DNA from: Dipylidium caninum
Taxonomy: Eukaryota > Platyhelminthes > Cestoda > Cyclophyllidea > Dipylidiidae
Length of the DNA: 64,000 nt
Reading direction: 5' to 3'
NCBI GenBank assembly: GCA_017562135.1
Contig: QEYB01000850.1
Span: 372,001 to 436,000 of the forward strand
In this document: piece by piece, positions 1 to 12,200 of the stretch
Position numbering within the stretch: position 1 is the first letter of the stretch
Layout of the letters: every line of letters begins with the position of its first letter
Notes under the pieces: generated by a model
Databases searched by the model: none
Seen by the model: the letters and a program-made list of their open reading frames with translations, nothing else
Told to the model about the DNA's origin: nothing
Translations under genes and position numbers: made by a program

Positions 1-1060
1 AGGAATTTTTGTTTCCGTAAAGTTGAAAGTGGGAGAAGAAGAAGAAGAAGAGGAGGAGGAGGAGGAGGAGGAGGAGGAGGAGGAAGAGGAGGAGGAGGGC
101 ATTTACGTTGTTGTATACAATTTTTTTCAAAAATGAATTGAATGCAAACGAAGCAGTGAAGAAAATAAACACCGCTTTACAGCGCTGTTCCAGAGTTAAA
201 AGAATAAAATTCGGAAAGAGAAAATTTGATGATGGTGAACGAAAGAGACAAGCCCATAAGTTAGATGGTGGAATCAAATCCCCACGATTTAAACTTTCGG
301 GAATTTAGTTTCCTCAATGAATTGACAGGAACGGCGTAACAATCAGCGTGTCTCTTTCATTTCGATAAGAAAACGAGCCGTTTTGTGAAAAAAAATGTAA
401 CTTGGGATACAAATTCAATGCTGTATAATAATTTTGTACGGAAAAAGGATGGTTTTCTCTCGGCGAAGTACACATCTCAGCACCTGAAACTATTTTTACG
501 TGGCGGATATTTCAGGAAACATTCAGTGCGAATTGCTCGAACCTTCTCCGATCACTGCAACGACAGTTTATTGCGAATAACTTGAGCGAACACAGCAAAA
601 ATTCTTAAAAAAAATGATCTGTTTTGGCCAATTGCAAGAAGAAAAGAATCCCCTGACACGACGTCGCAAGGCCTCATGGCGTTAAAACGGCATAGGAAAG
701 AATAAGGGAACTTGAAGATGAATTTTTGCTTCATCCACCTTTTCAACCAGATCTCGTGCCGTAGGATTTTCACTATTTCAAGCCGCTAAAGTCTACTTTA
801 TGAGGGTGAAAATCTTAACAATCATGAAAAAGTGGAAACAAACTAGAGAAAGGTCTTCCAATGCAAACTTTAAAGACCTTAAAAAAGGAATCAAAAAATG
901 TGGTAAAAATGATGAAGATAATGTTGTTGATTAGTATGGAAGAATTCTTTAAAAAATGTGCGCTTTTTCGCGGACTAGAGAACTTTTCATAACTTTTTGG
1001 TCTATGTTAAGCCCAACTCGGCTCCCTCAAGGCCATTAAAGTGGATAAACGTGGCTGTAC
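1..1060. other. Sequence downstream of the visible transporter exons; GAG microsatellite, no supported gene
   Basis: The missing transporter exons (TM9-12) should lie in this direction on the minus strand. I looked for their conserved motifs in both strands of this stretch and found none. It is AT-rich apart from the purine repeat at 33-98. It is probably part of a large intron, with the remaining exons beyond the window edge. Confidence 0.5.
33..98. repeat. (GAA/GAG)n purine microsatellite
   Basis: About 65 bases of pure GAA then GAG triplets on the plus strand, which is CTC/TTC on the strand of the transporter gene. It is a simple tandem repeat and has no coding support. Confidence 0.9.
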
Positions 1061-4042
1061 CGTGCTGTCCAGACCGAGAGTGATGAGCATCAACATGAAG
1101 ATGATCGCCCAGAATGTGGAACCGGGGAGGGTTGCAATGGCTTCCGGGTAGGCAATAAACACAAGGCTCGGACCTGACAACGGATATCAAAAGGCTGAGG
1201 CGGTTCCCGCCACAGTGGCATTTCAATTGTACTTTTTCAGGTTATAAGTACCTTCGTTGGCAACTGTATCCATTGTCCTATTCATACGATAGCACATGTG
1301 ACCGAGAACGGAAAAGACCACGAAGCCGGAAAGAAAACTAGTTCCACAGTTGATTGCGCTCGTGATCATTGCGTCACTGAAATAGAAGTCAATGTAATTA
1401 GCGTAAGTTCATTTCTCCCCTCCACTCCTTTAAACCTCTTATTTCCCCCTTTTCAACTACTTTTAAAAATAAGTAGCATGAAGACCTACTGATAGCAGTT
1501 GTTTCTAAATTTATTGTAACTGGCCAAAGCAAGAAGAACGCCAAAACCGGGTCCGAGGGAGAAGAAAATTTGTGAAGCTGCATCATTCCATACCTGATTG
1601 AAGAGAAGGAGTTAAACAAAGAGGAAAAGTTAGAAAAAATCTCTGTCGACTCTAATTTTAGCCTCCTATTCCGCATAGCTTGCAATTTCGAGTCGTGGTT
1701 TAGAGAAAAGAGAGTTCCTACAATGTTTAACAGAATCGTTTTGTGTACAGAGGCCTAAACAGTAAGGCGATTAGTCCTTTCTTCTCATTTCAAGGCTGCC
1801 AAAAGGAAGTTGTGAGATGACCTCGATAGATTTGAGACGTCCAAAGTCGGGCAGGAGGTAGTACTGGATGCCCATGAGGGAGCCCTTCAAGGTGAGTCCT
1901 CGAACGAGTAGAATGAAGAGAATCACGTAAGGCAGTGTTGCTGTTATCCATACTGCCTGAAAGTGGAGTAATCAAGGTTACGATTGTCCATAAGTGAATT
2001 TAAAAATTACATTTATTGGACCCACTTTGAAATACAACGGGTAAATTTATTATTTATTCACATTTTCCCAGGCAAATTTGAGGGATTTTTTTGTGCTCTC
2101 ATAGTTGTTACCATGTTCATATGAATACAGTTAAGAGATGATGTGGAAAGCCAAAACAATAACTTTTACATTGATCCTCAAAGTTCGTCTCTCGTAAAAA
2201 ATAAGCACAACTGAAGGCATCATTTTTTGGTTTGTCCACTTTAATACCTTTCACTTGTTACTATTAGCGTATAAAAACCGTTTTTTGCCCATTTTTGTCT
2301 ACCTGAGCCATGAATTAGAAGTTTCTCTAGCAGATAAGCATGCGATAATGGAGAGTCTTACTTTTCCACTGCTTTTGACACCTTTCCAGAGTGCAAAGTA
2401 GACGAGAGTGAAAACGGCCATCAGGCAAAGCGCCACCTCCCATCTGACTGTGCCCATTTTGTTAAATCCTTCCGAGTACTGTATTTGTAACACCCGATTG
2501 CTTTAAAATACAGAATCGGTTGAGTATTAATTCATATATTATCAAATGAGGTTGTTTTAACATTTGTCTCTCTTAAAAACCACCTCTACACTAGTTGTTA
2601 TAACTCGCGAAATAAACTAATTGAAACAAAATTTAAGTCCACTCAGTAATTGCGCAACCTAGGCGTCTGATGTAGGCTGAAGTGTTTACAAACGTACTAA
2701 AAGTACTGTTCAGTTGATGAATAATATCCAGTGGTATTGACAGCGTGCAATGTGTTGTTCATATTTTCGTCATCGGTGTCGGAGTTGTTCGATGCCACGA
2801 CCAGTTTCTGGTAGACAGTAATGCAAGTGCTGGGTGTATTCCACCAGTTGTCACAGCTGTCCCAAGGCAGGCGCAGGCGCATAGAGTCGAACATATAGAA
2901 GAGAGCCCAGGAGATGACAGTATTGTAGTACCATGCCGTATAACTGGCTATGATACATATGCCGTAGCCTAGACCTGTGTACATAAATATACAACACCCG
3001 TCAAACTCATATAGTCAACAATTCCCTTTCAAAATGTTGTAAAGAGTCTGTCTTTGACATTAATTAATGTCGAGTAGCTAGGTACCTATAAATACCCTGA
3101 AATATAACGAGAGCGATAACGCACCCGTAAAAAAGGGGCAGATACGATTCCATACAGAAATGCATCCGCTCCGTTGAAATTGGCCGAGAGCCAGTTCCAT
3201 GTAGAATAGCGGTAGGCCGCCGAAAACATACATCAACAGGTAGGGAATCAGAAATGCACCTAAAATGGTATTCGTGCGAAATAAAATTCTGTGCCTTTAC
3301 AAAAAGATTAAGGTTGGATCGCCGAAAAAAACCTATTTCTTTTATTTTTCGATCTTCTAATTCCGAAAGAAATCTTTGCCTCTAAACTCGATAAAATTTA
3401 ACTTCATTTATTTCAGCCAATACTTTGTTTCAACGTTGTGCTATATGTCTGGTAAATTATGTTTACAATGTCTGACGTTAAACATAAAACAGTGCTCGGC
3501 AACGCAACATTTTGTAACACATAATGGGTTGTTTAAACTGGTAATGACGCTACCCGAGAATTCTAGTGTGCTCTCATATTAAGTTCTTTACTCCAATTTA
3601 GATAGACCCATGCTGTCAATTGTATATATACCACATTGATCCCTCCAATAGGAAAATTTAAGTAGCTGATTAAGAGTATAGAGATTTTTAAAAGTTAAAG
3701 TAAATGTAACGGCATACAGACTCCCTATGAATACGTTGGTGCTAACCCACCTCCGCCATTCTGATAACAAATGTAGGGAAATCTCCAAATATTCCCCAAA
3801 TCCACAGCAAATCCAATGACGGAAAGGAGGAAATCCACCTTCGTGTCCCACTTCTCACGTTTTAGTTCACCTCTCGTTGTGTCTGCCTCTACCGCATCTA
3901 CCACCACTACTTCGGCGGGTGACGCGCCCGGTGGTGCCTTCGACTTCGTTGTATCACATTCTACCCTTATAGGGATAGCATTTTGCCCACTTTCCATCTC
4001 CACGTTCTCCTCTAAATCCCGGCAATTGGCTGTGGGGAGCAT
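1061..4042 (-). CDS. SLC6A4-like (SERT): SLC6 family Na+/Cl- dependent serotonin transporter, 5' part (through TM8)
   Basis: This is a plasma-membrane neurotransmitter:sodium symporter that clears serotonin. I read eight exons in continuous phase: 4042-3751, 3259-3125, 2974-2698, 2500-2362, 1956-1822, 1593-1490, 1376-1252 and 1173-1061, together 440 codons. Diagnostic stretches are [18 protein letters not shown] (TM1, with the amine-binding Asp), [20 protein letters not shown], the TM3 Tyr-Tyr pair in WYYNT, the large extracellular loop with a Cys pair ([12 protein letters not shown]) and three N-glycosylation sequons, [12 protein letters not shown] (TM6) and LITLGLDST (TM8). GCISVW and the loop favour the serotonin over the dopamine subtype. 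The start ATG is the first Met in the open frame, just after a possible 3' splice site. TM9-12 are missing: after 1061 the sequence offers a possible donor (GTACAG), but no further exon is recognisable in the remaining 1 kb. The family is certain, the substrate is inferred, and the 3' end is partial. Confidence 0.9.
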
Positions 4043-7000
4043 TTTGTCTTTGCGCACTGATGAGGGATAACTTGGGAAATGAAGGATTTGGCCCGAGCGA
4101 CTTATAAATGAGGTCTAATGAGCCACTAAGCGGTTGATCGGTAATGAGATTGGGGAAAGCGTGATGCGAATAGAGGGATGCGAGGGCGGTGGCCAGCCAG
4201 ACGCGTAGGGGAAAGGGGCAGTGTTTCGTTTGATGAGTTCTTTTGTCGCCCTATCTCTAACCAATTCGAAACTCTACTTACTATTAATGGTGTAATAAGG
4301 AAAAACAACTGTGACTTACACCAAAGCCAAATAAACAGTCACTTGAATCTTCGATAATACAACTGTTGACTTTAATTTTCAATCTGCGATCGGATTAATG
4401 CGGTACGGATGCGGAGGCTTTTAACTCAACCAAGGCGATCCCATGCCCAGTGGTTGATCACATGTGTATCCTCTCATTATAACGACCACTCCACCTGTCA
4501 CCGGTCAGTCCGTGTACTGCAAGCCGAGTTAATATACGACATCGTTATAGTGCGTGCACTCACCTAACATTTGGTAAGTAATGCAAACTCCCTTGGAAGA
4601 ACCCATAAATATTACGTGATTTCAAACAGCATGACATATTATTTAATTGTGGTGAAGTGTTAAACAACGGTGTAGGTCTTACGATTTCACAATGCTCTCT
4701 TGAGTTGCCTTTAAGTCAGACATTTTGGGTTGTGCTTTCCTAGAAGTTCTAGCATAACTTGCCTTTTTTTCAACAAGTCTACCAGGTCGGCTTAGCCAAT
4801 CCGGAGACGACTGAATGACATGTGACAAACGAATAATCATCGTAATTCCCCGCGACTTGCATAGCCCACTAATTTGTCAAACTCATGGGACTACACTTTT
4901 AGGCGAAAAGGTATTCATAAATGTGACCTTAGCGGAGACTAGAATAACAGCCAAGACAAATGATTTATCGTGGGAAAAGTACATACCATAAATTCACTTT
5001 AACTAAGAAGGTCAAACGGTGTTTAATACCTCGCATTTGTTGTATTACGATGGTTTGGAGCCTTCATGAAAGTTAACTTCCTCTAAACTACGAGCAAGAC
5101 GCAAGTACTGGAGGAGCCATTAGCATAAAAATCTGTAACTAACAGGGACCGGATTAGATGGTAGATGATCTTCACGTTTGTCGCGATGGGATTAAAGAGA
5201 CTCATCCTATCCAAAGCCTCGTCCCACCGAGCGCCACCCCTAAATTCAAGAGGATTTGTCGCCTAATTAGCCTGTTAATCGGGCTCTCCTAATTACGCCG
5301 AGGTCTGGCGTAGATCGGTGCGAATGGAAGAGGTCGCATCGCGTTAGCAAGATTGCCGAGTCAAAGAATAAGGATAAACATGCCATGCATCGACCTCCAC
5401 TTATGATATTTGACAGTATAAGACCTCGTGTCTCACTGGAAATTGTATTCATGCATTGACTTTTATACATTCTGAACATGGAGCCGCATTAACTCACAGA
5501 AGCGTAATGCATATCTTAGGAAATGATTATCTCGTATTTCACCAGGCAGGTGGAAGGCAGTAGGAATTGCTGTCACAGAAGAATTGGGAGGTTGGTTTCC
5601 TCTTCGGCCCCTTCACTTAGAAAAAATAACTTGTGAGAGATATTCTTTTTGCCTGGATATGGAGATAATTTAGATTATGCCAAAGGAGTTAGCATGAAGA
5701 TAGCTGGACGTGATTAGCAGTTATGCGCCCGTTCGTCAGAGGTTTCACAAGACAAAACCAGTTAATTACAACTAAGATTATAGCCCAACTAACAATCTCA
5801 TTTCTATCAATAGAACAATCCTAAACTAGTCTAGACTTCTATCACTCGAGCATAATCATGCAGCATCCCTTCTATCATTTAATACAAAGTGGAAGGACAT
5901 CCGAGCGTCAATTACATGTGACAGTATATGAAATAGGGGCGATTGTAAAATGATTTTTCCGAATGTTTGGCTATTCCATCCGTCATTTGGCCCAACAAAT
6001 GCTTGCATAACATACATAGTAATAACAGTTTTGTGGAACACAATGGTATGTGATGCAGCAGGAGATCGTTTGAAGTTTTCCATTCCCTTATTAGAAACAA
6101 AATAAAAACCAACATTGTACATAGAAAAGCGCCACTTGGGCGAGAGATCACACGTATATCTAAGTTTTCCATCTCCTCCCTCACCAACAATACGGTTTAC
6201 CGCAAGTAATTCCTTCAAGTCAGTTGTAACATAAACGGGAGCATAATCCTGTACTTTGAAATGTACAACCGTTATTTTTACCAGTCTCCCATATACACAT
6301 ATATTACTAACCCATTTCTCTAGTTGATTCGGCTTGAGCAGGGACGCAGCGCATTTCATTCAGGCAAAGTTACAATTGTAAAATTACTTTTATTGTGTAT
6401 TAGCCCACCCAAATACACCATTTCCATTTTCGTTGTGGTGGAATATGGAAACGCCAATTTTTTGGTTCTGAAAAATTACTCTATCGACGGAAATCATTTA
6501 TTCGTGTATTATTTGACATAAAACTGCCCGTAATTGACTAAAATTTATGCTCAGCAAATCTCAACCATCACATCTACGGAAGATTACAAAAGACCATGGA
6601 AAATTATTGAACTGGCGTGGTGGTCAGGCAGGTAGACGATGTGGCACCTCGATCCGTAAATTTAACGACAGAAAGCCCTTTGTTGCATGCTGTTAGTCAC
6701 CAAAAGTTCTTCGCCCACTACGTTACAAAGTGGCATACTTAAAGTATATTTACTTGTTTCAATTCACGCTGGCTTTGTTTTTTAAGGACTGCCATACTGC
6801 TTTAAATCTTTGCAGTAGAGAAGGAGTAGGAGAAGAGGAATTCAGGACGTAACTGGGATGGACAAATGGTCAACCTTAAGAAATGCCTTATACGGTTGAA
6901 TATATTATAATCCAACTTTGTTAAGTTAAAGCGCTGCTAAAACAAACGTTCGCATAATAATTTTAATCGCTTATGTAACCTTTATAATTAAACGTTAATT

Positions 7001-7418
7001 TATATAACTACAATCAGGAATAACGAACTTTGCGGTCTTCATATAACAAAACGGCGCCCAAGCCAAAGACTGTCGGTAAGCGAATCGGTGAGTTTGGCTT
7101 AAACGAATGTGAAGCTTCGACTCTGTCTCTCGAATTTACTTGCTTTAAAGCCTTAGACAGTTAGGGCATAGCAATCCGGAAAGGGAGTAAATTGGTTCTC
7201 GGTGCATCTGTCGTTAGTTAGCGCGGTCGCTAGTCATCCGAAGCTTCTCTGTTCTTGTGCAAATTAGGTTTAAACTTCTTGTCTTTATCGCTTTTTTGCC
7301 ACCATGGAAAAGCGGTATATTAAATAAGCCGACATGATTCAGCCTAATTAAGTCTACCTGAATGTTTGTCTTTTTTAGGCAAATCTTGACATCAACTACC
7401 TCGGTCCTTGACCCCTAG
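4043..7418. other. Intergenic region between divergent transporter and small gene
   Basis: This holds the presumed promoters and 5' UTRs of the minus-strand transporter and the plus-strand small gene. Just upstream of the transporter ATG the minus strand shows a pyrimidine-rich tract ending in CATCAG, a possible 5'-UTR or trans-splice acceptor. At about 7362-7378 the plus strand has a strong acceptor-like tract (GTTTGTCTTTTTTAG) 40 bases before the small gene's ATG. The only long open frame inside is the orphan at 5856-6359. I see nothing else of note. Confidence 0.5.
5856..6359 (-). CDS. Orphan single-exon open reading frame, 167 residues, possibly chance
   Basis: An uninterrupted frame starts at an ATG (6359) that directly follows an in-frame stop codon, so it is self-contained. 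The product is basic and not repetitive, with no signal peptide, membrane segment or motif I recognise (examples: DLSPKWRFSMYN, YVTTDLKELLAVN). Base composition matches the AT-rich surroundings. It lies upstream of the transporter on the same strand. For this composition, about one frame of this length is expected by chance in 64 kb, so the open frame alone is weak evidence. It could be a real lineage-specific gene, a decayed mobile-element fragment, or noise. Confidence 0.25.
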   Translation of the reverse strand: MKCAASLLKPNQLEKWVSNICVYGRLVKITVVHFKVQDYAPVYVTTDLKELLAVNRIVGEGGDGKLRYTCDLSPKWRFSMYNVGFYFVSNKGMENFKRSPAASHTIVFHKTVITMYVMQAFVGPNDGWNSQTFGKIILQSPLFHILSHVIDARMSFHFVLNDRRDAA

Positions 7419-7758
7419 ATGCTACATTTTAAGAAACGCCCTCTTGATAATAATTGTCAATGGGGCGGACCCTATGTGAAGCGCCTTCGGGACGATGTTG
7501 ATCAAACCTCGAGTAAATTCACTTACGTTTTCTTAATTGTCTAATCTCTTAGACAATGCATTTATGCACCTGATTGGTCCTTCGCGGCGTTTCTATTCCG
7601 GCCTTTTGGGCCGACCCGTTCTCCCCGAAATCTCGGAGAACGAGACTTCAGATTGCTCATCGCCATCTCCTCCTCATTTCACGGCTAATCAGCTAACTCT
7701 AATTGATTTTGGCTTCAGCATCTGTTATAGCAACAAAATTAGGTCACCTGACCCTTAG
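7419..7758 (+). CDS. Small two-exon gene, unrecognised 99-residue protein with a bipartite basic motif
   Basis: Exon 1 is 7419-7512 and exon 2 is 7553-7758, separated by a 40-nt GT-AG intron (GTAAAT ... TCTCTTAG) that joins them in phase. An in-frame TAG immediately precedes the ATG, and a strong acceptor tract ending at 7378 leaves a 40-base 5' leader, so this start is well defined. The protein begins with two basic clusters spaced like a bipartite nuclear localisation signal (FKKRPLDN and YVKRLRDD). A segment IGPSRRFYSGLLGRPVLPEI follows, then an acidic, Ser/Pro-rich stretch, and it ends in RSPDP. I see no signal peptide or membrane helix. A possible ATTAAA poly(A) signal lies 42 bases after the stop. 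I do not recognise the family. A nuclear role is inferred from the basic motif only. Confidence 0.6.
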
Positions 7759-7799
7759 CAGCAGTGCACATCAATTCTGTGATCGATGTTTTAATTTTA

Positions 7800-7805
7800 A
7801 TTAAA
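7800..7805 (+). terminator. Possible poly(A) signal (ATTAAA) of the small gene
   Basis: An ATTAAA hexamer 42 bases downstream of the stop at 7758, inside an AT-rich run. This is the second commonest animal poly(A) signal. It is supported by position only. Confidence 0.4.
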
Positions 7806-8198
7806 ATATATATTGTTTCAAGAAAGGGATTTTAATCTTATAGACTTAAAGTGACACTGTTGTTTGGCATCGTAGGTTGTAGCTAATGTCCCGAGTCTTT
7901 CTAGCCTCTATTAGTGAAGATGAAGGACAAGAGATGGTGGGATGATGAAAGCTTTCGTGGGATAAACCGAAAGTTCTCTGATTAACGGTAGAAGTCTCGG
8001 GACCCATTTTGGCGATGGGTTCAAGGACAGTCTTGAGTCTATTTTGCATAGGTTCTTAGCCCACAGACATTTCCTTGCGACATGCACGCGTTGAACTTTT
8101 GAGTCTGGCCAATCGACCCTTGTGTCATGGAAGTGAGCAAGAAACGTTTGTGAAAGCGGGAAATATTGACGTGTCATTATATTCAAAAGGTAAATGCG

Positions 8199-8204
8199 TT
8201 TATT
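8199..8204 (-). terminator. Possible poly(A) signal (AATAAA) of the CEP170-like gene
   Basis: TTTATT on the plus strand reads AATAAA on the minus strand, about 425 bases past the stop at 8629. It is a candidate 3' end for the large gene, which converges on the small plus-strand gene ending near 7820. Confidence 0.35.
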
Positions 8205-8628
8205 TTTGGTAAAATCCAAGATATCCAGCCCACATTGCAAACTCTTCTCGTACTAGTCCAGGCGAAAGTGTCTGAGACAAAGGTTGAGAATCTATGTGAT
8301 CTACATTGACGGGCGTTTTTTTTTCTGTTCATGGTTGATTTTAATGTCGAGATGAGATATAGAGGTTGGGCGCGCTGCTACATGGCGTCTCGCGACACGC
8401 GTTGCTCGTTATTATCTTCCCAGATCGGAGGGAAAAAGAAGCATCTGATATAAATGTGGTCTTTTCTTCCGTTTGTAATTAAGTTTTTGTTTGTCGAAGG
8501 GGGGAAACGCGGATATGACAGGTGAAAGGTAATAAGACACAGGCGTTAATAGATATCTTCGTTGAGGAAGGCGGGCTCTTCAGCGCTCCATGCAGCGCAT
8601 CCACTGGAAGTCCGTTTGGCTGAAGGGT

Positions 8629-9249
8629 CTACCCATCGCTTCCGCGTTCTACGAGCATGGAAGCATCAACTCCCGAGTCGGTTGCCTCGGTGGAAACCAA
8701 GGAGGCCGCTGTCCCTCTGTCTCTCTCTCCTCCTCCTCCCCCGCCTGCACCAATGGGTACGAAGCCTCTTAATTCATTGTTGATACGCTCTAGTTCGTGT
8801 AGGTAGTCCGTTTCGGTGGATGATTTACTCCGTTCATAGGTTCCACCTCTGACACCTCGACCAAACAGTACGTTTTCCATATCTATTTTAAAATAATGAA
8901 TATTTGTTACTTATCGCCTAAAAGTAGAAATTATTTTATTGAACGCACATTGGAGTTGTTGTTCTACGGTACGCATGTTGGACAGGGAGTCGTTGAGCTC
9001 TTGGTGCAGGGAGGTTGATGGCTTGAGGCCACTCTTCCAGTTACCCGAAGTAACAGGCGAGGTGGCGTCTGAACTGGGTGCACTAGATTTAGAAGGTGGA
9101 AACATAGTAACTTGTAATATTTGGTGATTTGTCGCCTGTTTGAGGCGTTAGGTGTTGACTTACCCGATTCTCTGCGCGAGATTGTCGGAACATCGGAGGA
9201 GGCGATTGGAGAGACGGAGAATTGATGCCGCAAGAAGAGTTTCATAAGA
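8629..9249 (-). CDS. CEP170-like: CEP170-like gene, last three exons (C-terminal helical domain)
   Basis: The exons are 9249-9164 (YETLLAASILRLSNRLLRCS, donor GG|GTAAGT), 9082-8949 (LHQELNDSLSNMRTVEQQLQ, donor T|GTGCGT) and 8882-8629 (TDYLHELERINNELRGFVPI, then polyglycine and an acidic Ser-rich tail to the stop). The two heptad-like blocks correspond to the conserved C-terminal region of CEP170, which contains a similar Leu-rich helix and an RVEKQLQ-type motif. The donor at 8949 is non-optimal. The alternative reading-through frame ends at a stop (STFRR) 27 bases on. Confidence 0.75.
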
Positions 9250-12200
9250 CTACGCCACGAAAAAATGCAATTAAACTTGAATTGTGCGTGGCACTGACGT
9301 CAAACTTTACTCCCGAGATTGTAAAGAACTTGGGCGTAATTAACATTACTTTTGAAGGCACCTTTTCTCTCTCCAGGGCACAATCATCTCTAATTCCCGT
9401 CAATAGTGAAAAGAGTAGCCATTTATACGTTGTTACGAGCCAGGTGGTCGCGTAGGACACATTAATTTACCCTTTTCTTGCAGATGTGCTCAAATTACTA
9501 GAGCATTTCTCGACCAGCGCATTTTCGTAAATTCCAAGCGGAGGCGAACATCCTCCCAAATGGTCATGGAGAGATCCATCTGAATGTTCGACTAGTCGAT
9601 TTTACCGCTTGGAAAGGACTAATATAAGAGAAGATCTCGAGCAAATCTAGAACTGTGTCTCGAGTGTTGAGACTGCGATCAGTAAATGCTATGGAACATT
9701 TTGAATTATTCTCAATCGCAAGACGCCCATTTCGAATTGAAAAATTAGTAGAGACGACACTCTAGTCCACATTTACATTGTGTAGATTAAAATACGCAAT
9801 GTATCAGGAGCTCAGGTTGGTGGGCAACTATGAAAAGGGCGTTTCTGCTTAGTCTATGAGGTGCATTGTAACGTGCGCCCAGTATGTTTATTTATAAATG
9901 CTCAAGTTATTCACCTACTCATTTCGCAATAGTTCTTCGCGTTCGTACCCTATTTTAATTTTATTTTTCTCTGAAACCGGATGAGAGAAAAGTGTGATTT
10001 ACCTCTACTTTTCTTGTATGCGTTCAAATTGTATCACAGCGCTGTTCAACAAGCTTGGAAAAACATTAACACGGTATCCGCAGACGGGATCCACTAATGG
10101 TTTTGGTTCCAAAGCGTTCGTTCTGACAATTTGAGCATCATCAAGGCCCCTCGAGAAAGACCGCCGGCCCACGTTGATAAGGCGTATTACAGACGACTGT
10201 GGAATCTAATCCACAAGCACAACTATTCGTAGGAACTAGGGAAACAGAGGACTCGTATGTGCTGGTCGCAGGAAAAGCTGACGCAACTGCAGATGATCGA
10301 GCGACCGTGTCAAGGGCGAGTGCGCATCTTTGTTGCTTCCTTCGCAATACACGATTTCCACCGTTTTTATATCAAGGCCTCACTTATGATGAAAAGTGAA
10401 TTTTTTATGATAATCGGAAACGGTGGGGCAAATGGACAGAGATAAGAAAATTGCCCCAGGACACACTCATAGGCCTGAATTTCATCCCAAAAAATTGTGA
10501 CAACTGAGCGATTCTATTCGATTATTCCTTCCCGTAATACAAACAGAGCGAAACCAGAACAGAGGCGAGTCCTCCATTGCGTGAAATTGATGTTATGGCT
10601 GAAAACTTGTGGAAAACAAACAACGTTGCTCAGTCGGCATGATAATGCGGGACGACAGCAGAGACCTGCAATTACTTTTTTCAAATAAACGTCTCTGCGA
10701 TATGGAATTTTACCATATTTTCCAAGTTGGTCAAAACATTTCACTGCCCGATTATTGGCTGTTTTTGTCGTTATGAATTATTCCGACAACAATAAAAACC
10801 AACAGTCAACAAAGGCAATTTTTTTCAAAGACATAGAAAGCCCTAGCTACTAATGTAAATGACTGTTTTCTTGTTTTCAAGTTAAAGTAAACTCCTGTCT
10901 TATAGTTTCCAACCTAATGTGGGCGGTATTTGTGGAAGACTTTTTTTACTTCATTAATAAACCTTATTCGCTCAAGTGTTAATCTCAACGCCGAGTGTCG
11001 CACGAACACCATCTGCAAATTTCTCCCCAAACTTATTGCAACTTTTCTCCAATGAGAACCACTTTAAGGACGTGTCACGACCATTTGGAGCATGATTAAT
11101 CGCCGTGTCACATATATGTGACACCACTTGCCAGTTTGTATAATCTTCCACGTAGGGATGAATGAGATAAAGGAAGGAAGGTAGTGTATTGTTTGTTCGT
11201 GTGTTGCAAACAATTGCGTTTATCAAATGATACTCCTACCTGGGCTAAAGTTTAGTGAAGTGGGCAGTCACATGACAGTAAGTAGAATTGCACAATTCAG
11301 CAGAATATTAATTTTAAAATGTGGGACTTAGTTGTTGAATGTAGAGTACAAAAAGGAGAATGCTTGCATTTTGTTATTTCACGTTAAGTAGATTACCGAG
11401 GCGGGAATAAAAGAAGTGCGGGCGAATTGATTTACGGGCGGTAGGCGGAAACTGGTTTGCTTTCAAGTGCATCGGTTGCTACCGTAATTCGTAGCCGAGC
11501 AACATTAGTAGTCAGGAAATTTTCCACTTCCTGCTGCTCCATTAATTATTCACTTTTCTAACCTTCAGGGGGAGGAGTGAGAAAAGAGAGGCGGAGAGGT
11601 GAGGGGAAGGGATACTTGTTTGAACAACTCTCTCCCTCGCGGTTGCTACACTGCGTGTGAGTAGATGTTAGGAAGAGCAAATCAATTCACAGTTAAATGA
11701 CTTACCATTGACAAAGAAATGAGACTTTAAGGTCTGCTACAGATAAAACTGCTCAATTTGTCAATTGTAACAACTCGTCGCCACATATATGTAACGTCTG
11801 GGTGTACTGATATAATTCCTTTCTCTTCGATGACAGAATAAGACGTGAAGACTGCAATGAACTTGCCACTAAAACTTACTAAAAGCAAAATGCAATTTCC
11901 ACAACCCCCACTCTTCTAGACCCTTTTTCTTCCCCCGCTTCTGTCAGGAAAGAGCATATTTACCTAGTAAATCACAAAGATCAGATAGTGTCAGAAATGC
12001 TGCGTTTCTCAGCGTAAATGGCGAGGTATCGATGAGACGGTGTCAAATCAGCGCTTCTTTCGCACTCCCCTTCCTTCTCTGAAGCAACTCTCTCCGAGCG
12101 TTTATTTTCTTTGGCAGTGTGGAGGGTTAAGGGTAATCGGGCGGGAATTACGCTCAGAACCGTCTTAAGACCATCGGTGGAAAGTAGCATGTAGACGTGG

